Source: Chara braunii (Eukaryota; Streptophyta; Charophyceae; Charales; Characeae). From it: 20,334 nt of DNA. Position 1 is the first letter of the stretch; the number at the start of each line of letters is the position of its first letter. Below, one piece after another: positions 1 to 9,142 of the stretch. The stretch lies in the NCBI GenBank assembly GCA_003427395.1, contig BFEA01000237.1, positions 1,117,407 to 1,137,740 of the forward strand, read 5' to 3'. The position numbers were made by a program, and so were the translations under genes. The notes beneath the pieces were generated by a model. It had not been told where the DNA came from. It ran no database searches and saw nothing but the letters and a program-made list of their open reading frames with translations.

Positions 1-42
<42 letters not shown>
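1..42. repeat. Poly-C homopolymer, 42 nt
   Basis: The window opens with 42 uninterrupted C residues, followed by ordinary mixed sequence. Such a long C run at a sequence edge may be a true homopolymer or an artefact of sequencing or gap closure. It lies inside the presumed intron of the DWNN gene on the minus strand, so whatever stands left of it decides whether that gene is intact. Confidence 0.9.
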
Positions 43-677
43 TTTCAAGAGGCCCACCCTTTACAGCGAGTCGTACCTACGACTCGCGAGTCCTCAACTG
101 TTTGTTCATACTTCATGCCACAGCAATCCCTCCATACCAAGGACACGAAAAAACAAATAAGAATGCAACAAACAGTCAGGTCATCGCAAGAAAAGAAGGG
201 AAAGCGAGAGACAGAGGTCATTCATTGCCCGAGTTTGCGACCAAAAGGAACCTTCAGAATTAACAAAAACGAGGCGAAGCAGAAATAATTCAAAGACAAT
301 TACGGGCAAACGGCAATAGCAAAAGATAAAAGAAGAAGCGGCGGCGGTATCACCAAGGAGTGCCCGGGGAGACAGGAAAGTCCTGAGGCCAAACGCAGAA
401 AAAGAGGCGCCAAGAAATATCGAAGAGCCACTGCTCGCGGAAATTTGCGATGCAGTCTCTCCCGCCTCATCAGGCAAACATCCACTCCTTCCCGCAAACT
501 TCTCCTCCTCCGTCTTCGCTTCTTCCTCCCACTCCTCTTCTACGAATCCAAATTCCACATAAATATCACCCACCACTTTCCTCGCGCACTGTAAAATCCT
601 ACTGCTACAACAACAAACAACAACAATTGTTCCGGCAAAATAAAAGCACGCCAGAACATCGAATTTAGGAAGCAGAC
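43..677 (-). other. Presumed intron 1 of the DWNN gene, no second exon seen
   Basis: On the minus strand this follows the proposed splice donor (GT at 677-676). No stretch here resembles the expected continuation of a DWNN domain, so the next exon is probably left of the window. A near-palindrome lies at 66-87: arms GCGAGTCGTA and TACGACTCGC around a 2-nt centre. The minus reading frame of exon 1 stays open well past the donor, giving a long open frame (1092 to 181), but its residues after the DWNN part are Cys-, Phe- and Ser-rich and do not look like a conserved protein. Confidence 0.45.
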
Positions 678-843
678 CTTCTCCCGACTGCGCGTTCGTG
701 ATGACAAGATCGATCTCCGCCGCCGTTCCCAGTTTCTTGAATTCGATGATTCTTTCTTTCAGACTCGCGACAGAAATGAACGGTCCATCGATGTCAACAG
801 AGTCGTAGTCACGAGCACTTTTGAACTTGAAATGCACAGCCAT
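678..843 (-). CDS. First coding exon of a DWNN-domain protein (PQT3/RBBP6-type E3 ubiquitin ligase), partial
   Basis: Seen: from ATG at 843-841 the minus strand encodes 55 residues starting MAVHFKFKSARDYDSV and passing through DGPFISV, LKERI and the block LVITNAQSGE. This is the N-terminal half of the DWNN domain, a ubiquitin-like fold at the N-terminus of RBBP6, yeast Mpe1 and plant PQT3 proteins. In the family it is followed by a CCHC zinc knuckle and a RING-type domain; these proteins are nuclear and link ubiquitin ligation to mRNA 3'-end processing, or in Arabidopsis PQT3 to oxidative-stress response. The start is chosen because MAV.(F/Y)KFKSA is the conserved beginning of the family and the context is good (A at -3, G at +4). 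The exon is taken to end at AAG|GTCTGC (donor GT 677-676), leaving phase 1 so that the next codon begins with G, as expected for the acidic residue that usually follows. Missing here: the second half of DWNN, zinc knuckle and RING. It could also be an isolated gene fragment. Confidence 0.72.
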
Positions 844-2220
844 CTTGCCGCCAGGAAACGATAAACCAATAAGAACAAATAAAAAAAAAAAAAAAACACC
901 CCCCCAACAAACAACACCCCCCTCCCGCCGCCAGGGACGAACCAAAAACCACCCCACGCGGGTGATCACTCGCCCTCTTCCTCCTCTCCCTCTCCCTACT
1001 ATCGCTATTGACGGGCCCTTCCGCTGCTTTCGCACTCCACGTCTACTCTCCCTCTCCTTTTCCTGACGCCTCTCAACCTCACCTGTCAGCACCTTCTTCT
1101 GCCCTGTCCAACTTAAGATGCTCAGTCACCCGTCTCTGTCCAATTTCCGCCTACCGTAAACGACACGGTCACTGTCTCGGAGACAAATTTCTCTCGGGCT
1201 ATGCCGCTCTGTCACTGGGTACGTCTCAACCAACATGAACGATGAATTTCGACCACCAGCATCAACCAACCCCCCCGCTTCACACGCGCGATGCCTTCGA
1301 TAATAATCGAGCGTATATGAGACCGTCACGCGTGTGAGAAACGACCGGCGCAACTCCTCTCCCTTCTTTCTTCCACTCCCCAACCCCCTCCAACTCGTCG
1401 GCTCTTTACTCTCTCTTCAAGGCAATCGGACTAGGACACTGTCGTCTTACGTTGGCATTGCATAGATGGCCGTGTGGTTCTGATGAAGCCCTTGCTTCAT
1501 ATTGACGCTCATGGCACGTTCACGCCCTCTCTTCTGCTCACTCCCTCTGCTGCGGCGGAACAGCCTTCGCGACGAGCCGCTGAAACGTGTCGCTTGTAGA
1601 TAACCTGCTAACCCATCATAAAGACAGAGGGGAAGAAGAGGAGAAGGCGGACAACTGAAAGAGAGAGAGAGGCTGTTGAGGAGGTCAGAAAGACTAAGGG
1701 CGGCGATGGCGAAAAGACATTGCAGACAAGGAACAAACGAAAACGATAAACCACTTCTGCTTCTCCTGTGTAACGCATAGGCACTGGCGGTCTCTCTGTG
1801 TGGCTGACGTCTGGCCAGCCCGTGCTGCGACCTGCTCGCCGTCCCCCGCCGCCGTCCCGTCCGAAGCAGCACCGTGACGTTACTCCGCGAGCAGACTGAG
1901 GAGCTTTTCCAACCACCAGACCCTCCGGTACCTGATTACCCTATCGACACGGTGGAAATCCAAGGCACAACCCTGCCTGTGGGCAGCCGAGCTCGGAGAA
2001 ACCGTGTTACGGCTACCCACAATGAATGAAAATGGCCTACCTCAGTCGGTAAAACAAATGGACCGTTCAAATTCAGGTCTCCACTCAATACATCCACTCC
2101 AGTAATTCGCAGTATGGAAAGGGGTCCGGGAAGGTTTCACACGGTTTCGCACGACGAATTGGAGACTCAACTTGCAGACTCAGGGCCTCGTTGGACACCA
2201 GGGCGCCCTAAACGAGAAAA
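844..2220 (-). promoter_or_regulatory. Upstream region of the DWNN gene (5' UTR and promoter side), no gene recognised
   Basis: This lies upstream of the DWNN start codon in its transcription direction. An A16 run (881-896) stands just upstream of the ATG, so the transcript would carry a T-rich leader there. At about 970-1070 the plus strand is strongly CT-rich, so the sense strand is GA-rich. GA-rich tracts near plant transcription starts are common, but no TATA box or start site can be assigned. A second GA-rich tract lies at about 1655-1675. Apart from an unrecognised open frame at 1808-2029, nothing here resembles a gene. Confidence 0.3.
1808..2029 (+). other. Unrecognised open frame with protein-like composition
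   Basis: This plus-strand frame has no ATG but is open from an upstream TGA (1805-1807) to a TGA at 2027-2029. Its second half reads like protein, with REQTEELFQPPDPP followed by DYPIDTVEIQG and a basic RARRNR stretch near the end. It could be a last exon preceded by an AG acceptor (for example near 1817-1818), the tail of a decayed transposon ORF, or chance. No family is recognised and no matching upstream exon was found. Confidence 0.15.
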
Positions 2221-2261
2221 TTGAGATTAATTTACACTAACTCGAACTATGGTTCCATGCA

Positions 2262-2475
2262 CACTTGAAGAAACCCTCGAACAAGCTGCACTTGAAACAG
2301 AAACCCACGGCTTGACCAATCTTGGACCAGAATGCCTGCTGGAAAAAAAGAAAAACAAAAAAAAAGCCCCATTGGAAGTGCTCTGCTGTATCTGTTCGCA
2401 CTTCAACTCAAGGTAGCTCGTGTTCACGTGCGATTTTGCCCCAGATACACTTGAGTTTCAAGGGTGTGCACTTGA
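2262..2475 (+). repeat. Cluster of CACTTGA motifs
   Basis: CACTTGA occurs exactly at 2262-2268, 2289-2295, 2448-2454 and 2469-2475, with a one-mismatch copy CACTTCA at 2399-2405. The last copy forms an inverted repeat with TTTCAAG just upstream (7-bp arms TTTCAAG and CTTGAAA around 8 nt). The cluster could be a decayed tandem repeat or a set of E-box-like (CANNTG) binding sites. No adjacent gene supports a regulatory role. Confidence 0.4.
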
Positions 2476-2927
2476 AAGCAGGAAAGTGAAATGAAAACAT
2501 TACGACCATGTCATTAGGGAGGCGTGGAACAAAGAATTTTCCTCCAACCGTTGCGTTCAAGTGGTGTCAAACGGGGCCCTCAACATCCCCAAAAAAATGC
2601 CCGCACAACTTTTTGGGGCCATTTCCACTCGTGCCACGGCCCATTTTTCCCCCTCTAACTGCGGCTCGTTTCCCCCCCTCTGATAGCGCTCTCTCCCATG
2701 TGGAATGGGCCGGCGGCAAGGGTAGGGAGGGGGGGCAATCCTTCTGTTACACAAGGAACGCCTCCACAAGGTTCGCACCTAGCACACCAAGTGGTCCAGC
2801 CAAATATCCGGTTGGACATGGACTGGATACCGTATGTACCATAGGTCCTTCTCATCACATCTCCGTTGGTGCGAGGTACTGCTACACAGTTACCGTGTTT
2901 ATTTGCACTACGAACGGATACAGCAGT

Positions 2928-3415
2928 GTCGAGCGCATCAGCTCCCGCCTTTTTTCGCAAAAGAGGAGAGCCCTCCCTGCTATGTCACACATGAGTAAAA
3001 AAAAGAAGATGGAAACAACTTGGGGGCAACACATAAGTAATCCCACGAACCGTCCAAACGGGTGTGGTTGTGCTGTCACTTTGTCGCTCTAGACAGGTGC
3101 GTCAACCGTACTTCTCACGGTCCCCTACGACAGGATAGGTTCACGTGAAACATTATTTATCTTCCCTAAGGAATTGTCACCACCCTCAGGGGTGTATCCC
3201 TTCTGAGCTACTGACCTGCGTGCAAAAACGTTTAAATGCAATTGCAGAGGTTTGCTTGTTTCGCTATAGCATAGATACACGTGGTTGGAACGCCGACTGG
3301 ACCCAACCGTCATTCGTTCCCTAGGGCGCTGATCTCCTAAGTACAAAGCCCACGTCGGTTTTTTAGGACGGTCTCAACCAAGCGTGAAACCCACAAGGTA
3401 ATCCTAGTCTCTTTG
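2928..3415. repeat. Dispersed ~500-bp repeat, copy A
   Basis: This is collinear with 7131-7638 in the same orientation. The best-kept core is an identical 25-bp stretch at 3118-3142 (CGGTCCCCTACGAC...), followed by shared blocks around CTTCCCTAAGG, TGTCACCACCC and GAGCTACTGACC. The right end shares CAACCAAGCGTGAAACCCAC. Most differences are C/T or A/G exchanges, as expected for old methylated copies. On the minus strand the core contains TAGCTCAGAAGGG (3210-3198), resembling a Pol III A box, but no convincing B box follows. No long conserved ORF is shared. It may be a large SINE, a solo LTR fragment or an unclassified repeat. Confidence 0.7.
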
Positions 3416-4182
3416 ATACAATCTGAAAGAAGGTTACCACGATAGTTAGCTCGAATTCGTTTTTTGTGGATTTTTATTTGTTTTGTTTTCACTTTATACA
3501 ATTTAAAGATATATCAATCATAGTCAATAGAAAAGATATTTGTGTTGAGTGATAGTCTTACAACACTAGCACGTTCATATCACCGGCAATCGGATATTGT
3601 CGAGAAAAACACATATATTCAAAAAAAAAAAAATGTATAAAATTCATTCATATGAGATTGACTCAGACCGCGTTTAGGAGGATACTATGTCAAAATGAGA
3701 GTCGACCATAATCGGGTTATTAACTTTATTAGATAATCTGCCAAAGTTATTCCTTTTCACCCCATCACTACTAAAGGGACATAGTAAGCCTCGCATTTTA
3801 CGAATGAGGGTCACTCACGTCAGAAACCTCATATTTGATGTAAAGGTAGGTTCGTTGACATAAATAACATTTGCAAGTAAATTTCACTATGGTCATGCAG
3901 ATCCACAAGAGGTATGACTTTCCACCTACGTTCAACCCTCGAATGATAAAGACACTAAAAGCATCACCAAAGTAGTTTTCATAATGCAAAGAGTGTCGCC
4001 ACTTGATTTATCTGTACTCGCCTGCCCCCAAAACCCTAGTCTAACATCGTTTATAGCCCGTTTTCATCGAGTATCGGACAGAATATCGCGTCTTCGCCTC
4101 CACCATAACCTCTCTCGCGTTACTTGTATGGGTCATCTCATTTCTTCAACTGCACTCGACGCAATTTAACATCCAGGTTCAG
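3416..4182. other. AT-rich stretch without a recognised gene
   Basis: Mostly AT-rich sequence with an A12 run near 3620-3632. Small open frames are present on both strands, but none is longer than about 65 codons or resembles a known protein. A single telomere-box-like AAACCCTA stands at 4031-4038; one copy is not evidence of a telomere. Confidence 0.5.
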
Positions 4183-4208
4183 TTTTTTTTTGTTTTTTTG
4201 TTTTTTTT
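4183..4208. repeat. T-rich tract (T9 G T7 G T8)
   Basis: Read on the minus strand this is an interrupted poly(A), which could be the tail of a minus-strand retroposed sequence extending rightwards from 4209. No target-site duplication was found, and the sequence from 4209 to about 4800 was not recognised, so retroposition is only a possibility. Confidence 0.4.
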
Positions 4209-4869
4209 GCCTCAGCTCTCTGTCTGTGCCCAGCTGTGCGCTAACCCAGATACCACAAAGGATGTTGATCGATACTGACAACACGTCGATGGTCATGGAA
4301 GTTGAAATCTAGTAAGAAGTGCATAGCAACTCACCTGCTGAATCAATCAGCCCCGAAGTTGAATGGCGCTAGGGCGCACGACTTATGCTCGACCGTCGTA
4401 ACTATTATAATGTTGCAACGGATAGGAGGGCGTTGTGCCTTTTGTGAAGCCTGCAGCGTGAGCCTTGGTGAAGCGGGTCCCAGTGCAAATATTGGTGGTA
4501 GTAGCAAATATTCAAATGGAAACTTTGAGGACTGAAGTGGAGAAGGGTTCCATGTGCACAGCGGTGCACACAGTATCGCTGCGGACCTCCCCACAGTGTT
4601 ATTGACCCAATGCGCCTCGACACTATTCACCATTTTTCGAGTTCCAACTAGACAGACTCATGCTCAAACCTCTCACAACAAGAAGTGGGACCGGGGATAT
4701 TCACACCCAGACCTCTCACAGCAGATCAAACCCTCTTGCTGGTGCATCCGGTCGCGCAGGTCATGAGGACCCTTGTCTCAGATAACTAATACGAGGGCGG
4801 AGCCCTGGCTACACCTCTCGAAGTAAATAAAATAAAATTTGTGGTGATGGTAAGTCACTTGCTGTAAAG

Positions 4870-4965
4870 CTCCCTTTTATCCACTTGCCTCCAGCAGAGT
4901 CTGAACTCGGACCTACATTTCAACAGTTCAAAGATATTGACTAAGTTGAGCCAGTCCGTTCCATC
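4870..4965 (-). mobile_element. tRNA-derived SINE-like head, copy 1
   Basis: Read on the minus strand it has an A-box-like TGGCTCAACTTA (4953-4942), then AACTGTTGAAAT (4928-4917), then a T-arm or B-box-like GGTCCGAGTTCAGACTC. Spacing between the boxes is as in Pol III tRNA genes and SINEs. The same order and an identical 12-mer AACTGTTGAAAT occur in the second copy at 5255-5325. A possible T-rich 3' end on the minus strand lies near 4840-4825. The exact ends and any target duplication are not determined. Confidence 0.45.
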
Positions 4966-4994
4966 GCTGGTCTCAAAACTGGTGATGGGCGCAC

Positions 4995-5068
4995 TGCAGA
5001 GGTTGTCTCTCAAGACTACAACCCATGGCTCACTGGATGCAGAGGTTGCCTCTCAAGACTACAACCCA
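4995..5068. repeat. 43-bp-period tandem duplication
   Basis: A 31-bp segment at 4995-5025 (TGCAGAGGTTGTCTCTCAAG...) recurs at 5038-5068 with a single T to C difference, giving a period of 43 bp. The near-identity indicates a recent local duplication compared with the surrounding old repeats. Confidence 0.85.
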
Positions 5069-5254
5069 GGGCGCATTACAATCCGGATTTCCAGTAACCT
5101 GTACATGGCCCGAACGCACGGGACTGTTCCATAGGTGGGGCATTGCTCCACATTTCGACAAATGTCCCAAAGGAGGGTGTCATGGTAACAACCTCGAGTT
5201 ATTATCATCCGACTGACCGATCCAAGGCAATTCATAATTGATATCCCACTCATC

Positions 5255-5325
5255 TGCTCCTACTAAAGTTCAAATACGAGTTTGTATTTCAACAGTTGGT
5301 GGGTGTACCAATTGAGCTTGCTCGT
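5255..5325 (-). mobile_element. tRNA-derived SINE-like head, copy 2
   Basis: On the minus strand the D-arm or A-box-like AAGCTCAATTGG (5319-5308) is followed by the shared 12-mer AACTGTTGAAAT (5297-5286) and a degenerate B box CGTATTTGAACTT (5278-5266). It aligns with the 4870-4965 copy in order and spacing. An 8-bp hairpin (CACCGATA / TATCGGTG, 5341-5360) lies just upstream in the element's direction. The 3' end is not defined. Confidence 0.45.
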
Positions 5326-5360
5326 CGTTATCACGACTGACACCGATATTTGTATCGGTG

Positions 5361-6498
5361 CCCGGTTCTAGTACCCATGTCAGGACGGGTGTCAAAAGCA
5401 GAAAAATAAAAACAAAAGAAAAAGGAAGTGGGGGTTGAGGAAGAAAGGGGACCGTCGACACCCCCTCAACCTCGCCTTTCAAGCCTGCTACCGAAGTCGG
5501 CAACAAAAACTGACGGGATAGCTCCATCAGACCCTCAACCCTTAGTTTTCTTCAGGATGCTGCGCCTTCCATCATCGTCGGATACTGGCCTCGATTCCGA
5601 AACCTCCACAGTAATAGTCCGCCGATGTAACCAATATCGTTAGGCCCAAGGTTGAAATTGACTATTGCAAATTCAAAATAAACTGGTGTCACACTGCACA
5701 CTGGCCTACCAAAATACCCAAAATCCACTCCTTGGCCGACACCACGACCACCGAATGCCGACAAACGTCGATCGAAACACATAGTCGCACTCAGAGGCTA
5801 ACGTACGCACTCCGTTTTCGCTTGCATTTGTCAAGGCTGCGAGGGATTTCTATTGGCCGACAGACATCACAAAACGCCCAATTACACCGCGCGCTACACG
5901 AGATTCAAAATCCCTCTGAATATAGCTTGCGGCACCGTCGGTCAAACCTAACGCCAATCATAGGAGCGTTAACTCCACGGGCGCACACGCGTCACAAACC
6001 ACCGTGTCGATCAAAAGAAAAATATCATTTAGCCCTAATTAAATAAAAAATCAAAAGTTGACCCGTAGTTGTGTTGATTCTATAATATTAATAAGAAAAG
6101 ATCATGCGCACCCACAAATTTTGTATTCCCTTCAAACTGTCTCGCACTCTTAGTCACAAAAACAACTTGGCCTCGGGTCACGAAGTGCTCTCAACTTTCA
6201 ATTCAAAATAATTTTATGTTACTTGCAAAAATCAGGACGGATACCCCTGTAAGGGTATCTACCCGACAACGCGTCTTGAAAGGTTAATTTCATGACACTA
6301 CACAATCGTGAATAAGATTGTAAGTCCTACCCTCTTCTGCACCCTACCGAGAGGAGCGATAGGCGGGCTTCCACCCTTTGTGGTGGCGAAAAATCGTAGA
6401 CTAATGGAAAGAGGGTCCATCTTCGGAGGCATTGAAACAGGTCGAGGGGGTTGACTTTGACAACCGCCACGGACCCTAACATCCAACTATAAAAATTT
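5361..6498. other. Intergenic stretch without a recognised gene
   Basis: Contains an A-rich tract at about 5400-5430 and several CCAAT or ATTGG occurrences between 5840 and 5960, but no coding sequence I can support. A short hairpin (GATACCC / GGGTATC, 6240-6246 and 6253-6259) is present. Open frames up to 104 codons in this stretch have no recognisable features. Confidence 0.45.
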
Positions 6499-6507
6499 AC
6501 AGATAAA

Positions 6508-6837
6508 CTGTGTAGCACACCGAACACGTTCGGAGCTTTTCTGAACGTCCAAACGTGTTTGGGTGTTCGGTAGAACGCCAACCGAACGTGTTTGGCCGAA
6601 CATATTAAAAAAAAAAAAAAAAAAACACTATTTTTTTGTTTTTGATTTTTTACTCGAGTTTAGTTACGAATTTGAGCATACCTCCAAGGCAAAAGTTTTT
6701 TGCATTATTATTTTACAAAACATATATTTTTTTTCAGAGTTTTTTAAAAACTTCTTTTTTTCTTTTAATATTTTTATGTTCGCGTTTAGAGAGTTTCGGC
6801 GCTCGTTCGCGTTCGGTCCTGAACACGATTCTATACA
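6508..6837. mobile_element. Candidate 330-bp non-autonomous DNA element with 9-bp flanking duplication
   Basis: ACAGATAAA flanks the segment on both sides (6499-6507 and 6838-6846). A 9-bp target duplication is typical of Mutator-like elements. The ends show weak inverted similarity: the left begins CTGTGTAGCA and the right end, reversed and complemented, begins GTTGTATAGAA, each soon followed by CCGAAC blocks. Inside, a 14-bp near-palindrome CCRAACRYGTTYGG occurs at 6520-6533, 6549-6562 and 6582-6595, followed by A19 (6607-6625) and AT-rich sequence. It contains no transposase. The assignment rests on the direct repeat and on weak termini. Confidence 0.4.
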
Positions 6838-6846
6838 ACAGATAAA

Positions 6847-7130
6847 TTAAAAGGATTTTTTTTTCCCCTTATCAAAAATCTACTAAGCCTTCGTGCATGG
6901 TCAAAGCAGATTGCGTGCATACACAAAATACAAACTCAGTGAGATTATTGAATACAAGGCAATCGGTCTCACAATCACAGTGTGACTTTCTTTCAGATAT
7001 GAAAATGATCGCAGACAAAGTCAAATCAAAATTTTGAATCACAAACATACTTGCAGTCACACCAAAATTCAACATCGGAAAACCATACACTATACGGGGT
7101 CAACTCTAACCACTCTCTGCACTTACGCTA
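6847..7130. other. Short intergenic stretch, nothing recognised
   Basis: AT-rich sequence with a T8 run (6857-6864) and small open frames of no recognisable type. It separates the candidate 330-bp element from copy B of the dispersed repeat. Confidence 0.4.
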
Positions 7131-7638
7131 TCGAACGTATCGGCCCCCGCCTTTTTTTGCAAAGGCGAGAGTCATCCCGGCCATGTCACGCAGGAGTTTA
7201 AACGAAAACAAAATTAAGAGACAACTCGGGAACGAAGCTCAACTAATCCCGCGAGTCGCCAAGACGGCCGCGGTCGCGTCATTCATTTGCCGCTCTAGCC
7301 GGGTGCGCCAACTGTACATCCTGCGGTCCCCTACGACAGGATAGGTTCCCGCGGGGCATAAGCTTGCTTCCCTAAGGGGCTGTCACCACCCTTAAGGGCG
7401 TATCCCTACCGAGCTACTGACCCATGTGCGAAAGTTTTTAGATCCAATTACAAGGGTAGGTCAGTCGAGGGCGTTTGCTTGTTCGCTGTAGTATAGATAG
7501 GTTCGGTTAACGCCAAGTGAACCCGAACGTCGTCCGTTCCTAGGGTGCTATTCTCCAAGGCACGAAGCAAACGTCGGTCGACTAGAATGACTTCAACCAA
7601 GCGTGAAACCCACAACTCGATCTTAGTCCCTTAAACAT
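7131..7638. repeat. Dispersed ~500-bp repeat, copy B
   Basis: Direct-orientation partner of 2928-3415. The identical 25-bp core is at 7324-7348. It is more GC-rich than copy A and keeps CG dinucleotides where copy A often has TG or CA, so copy A looks more decayed. The minus strand has TAGCTCGGTAGGG (7416-7404) at the place of the A-box-like element in copy A. The right end carries the shared CAACCAAGCGTGAAACCCAC followed by similar sequence (CTTAGTCCCTT). No coding function is apparent. Confidence 0.7.
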
Positions 7639-8458
7639 AAAGTCAAACGAAAGTTATGACAACCATACATATAATTATATCAAAAGGAGTTGATCGCAAC
7701 CGATAAGAATGTACATCAAATCCAAAGTAATAACTGGGAGAGTCCAAATCATCATTTGATACATTCAATAACACAAGATCAAAAATAATCCGACCGCCTC
7801 AGGTCGAATATCACAAGACAATCATACAACCATCAACAAGAAGTTGGTTATCGACAATAATATAGATGCAGTCGACAAGATAGTTGACTGCCTTAGCCTT
7901 GACTTGATGAAATGCGCTGAAAAGTCATTCATTCCAACCTAACGTCAACCTAAGATTAGACATGCATACACTTGTTGCCTTACGTTCCTTATCTTTTCGA
8001 TGACAGACTGCTTTACGGATGATTCTTTATCAGGTGCATTGCTTGAAGTATTGCATGCCTTACCCTCTAGAAAGTGGTCTGAGGTACTCCTCCTCCTCGC
8101 TTGAGCACAAGACTCGGACTTCAGAAGTTGGGTCGTCTTCACCGAATCGGCAAAGTACCTTCCCATAGAATGGTCCAGTCCGGGTCGATAACAGGGTCGG
8201 CTCCTAAAGCAACGAACCCCTGCCCCAGATGCTTCCTGGAAAGAGAACATGTATCCACTACAAGTAACTTTCAATTGTTCTCATTTTTCCTAAGTTCAAG
8301 ATAACTTAAGCAAAGGGAAATCAAAAGGGATAAAGAATGAGAATCATTTTGATAGGTATAGGCAGATAAGGTCATTCGGAATAAAGGCGGTCAATCATCG
8401 AAAAATGTTAAATTCATTATGTTTTGATTCTCTTTCTGTTTTCAATCGAAAAAAACAA
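7639..8458. other. Stretch without a recognised gene
   Basis: AT-rich on the left and more balanced on the right. The longest frame is a minus-strand ORF of 109 codons (8274-7945) with a charged, Ser-rich product that ends in ordinary-looking alpha-helical sequence. It matches no family I know and could be a remnant of a retroelement Gag adjoining repeat copy B, but no Gag motif or zinc knuckle is visible. Confidence 0.3.
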
Positions 8459-8784
8459 TCGAAAAAAACAGAACCGCCGCAGCAAAAATCCGGCAGTGCT
8501 TCCGCACCACCGTCGAAAAAAACAGAACCGTCGCCGCAAAAATCCGGCAGTGCTTCCGCACCACTGTCGAAAAAAACTGAACCGCTGCCGCAAAAATCTG
8601 GCAACGCTTCCCTATCACCGTCGAAAAAAGCCTGCGTCACCGCCGTAAAAGTTCGGCAGCACTTCCGTACCACCGCCATAAAAAGCCTGTGCCGCCGCCG
8701 CAGAATTTCGGCAGCACTTTTGTACCGCTGCCGTAAAAACTCGTGCCGCCGCCACAGAATTTCGGCAGCACTTCCGTACCGCTG
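8459..8784. repeat. Minisatellite, six units of 54-55 bp
   Basis: Units begin at 8459, 8513, 8567, 8621, 8676 and 8731, each with an A-rich start, a GCCGCCGC-type middle and a TTCGGCAGCACTTCCG-like end; a partial seventh begins at 8785. The first three units are most alike and later ones diverge. Because the period is close to a multiple of three and the unit lacks stops in several frames, open frames run through it on both strands (plus from 8405, minus from 8889). Their products are only low-complexity Lys/Pro/Ser or Gly/Phe/Asp repeats with no conserved flank, so the array is treated as noncoding. Confidence 0.8.
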
Positions 8785-9142
8785 CCGTAAAAAAAACAGC
8801 AGGCCAAAATTAGTAAGGGGCCCAAATTTCACTGTGTCGTACTGCCGTAGTCTCGCAGCGCCACTGGGTCTGTCCCGTGGGACCAGCACCAGCCAGAGAG
8901 GAGGGGAGCAGAGTGCTCCCTGCCTTGGCTATGGCTGCCCAATTCTTCTCCTTGCGCTCCTCGACAGACCTCCAGCCTCTCCTCACGTTGCCTCAGGCAA
9001 CAGCTCCAACAGCCAACAACACTCAAGTGTGCTCGTCACACACTAGCATCACGAGTGCATTGTGTGGCAGCTGGGGGGCAGCTGCCCGTTTTATATTGGT
9101 TGAGGAGGGTTGGACGTCACTCCAGCCCCCAGGCAAAATCGC
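8785..9142. other. GC-rich stretch, no gene recognised
   Basis: Moderately GC-rich sequence between the minisatellite and the hairpin cluster. Frames on both strands are open for 60-90 codons, but their products show no domain, signal peptide or membrane segment. Confidence 0.35.

Noticed and set aside
2508-3092. Plus-strand ORF of 194 codons
   Set aside because: Its C-terminal third runs through copy A of the dispersed repeat, and the frame is not preserved in copy B. The product is Pro/Ser/Thr-rich without domains, so it is not called a gene.
4031-4038. Telomeric repeat
   Set aside because: Only one AAACCCTA copy is present; telomeric tracts need tandem copies.
4668-4720. 10-bp direct repeat ACCTCTCACA at 4668-4677 and 4711-4720 as a target-site duplication
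   Set aside because: The enclosed 33 bp is too short for a known element and has no terminal structure; probably chance or local duplication.
8459-8784. CRISPR array
   Set aside because: Repeats are adjacent and diverge gradually without unique spacers, which is a minisatellite in a eukaryotic context.
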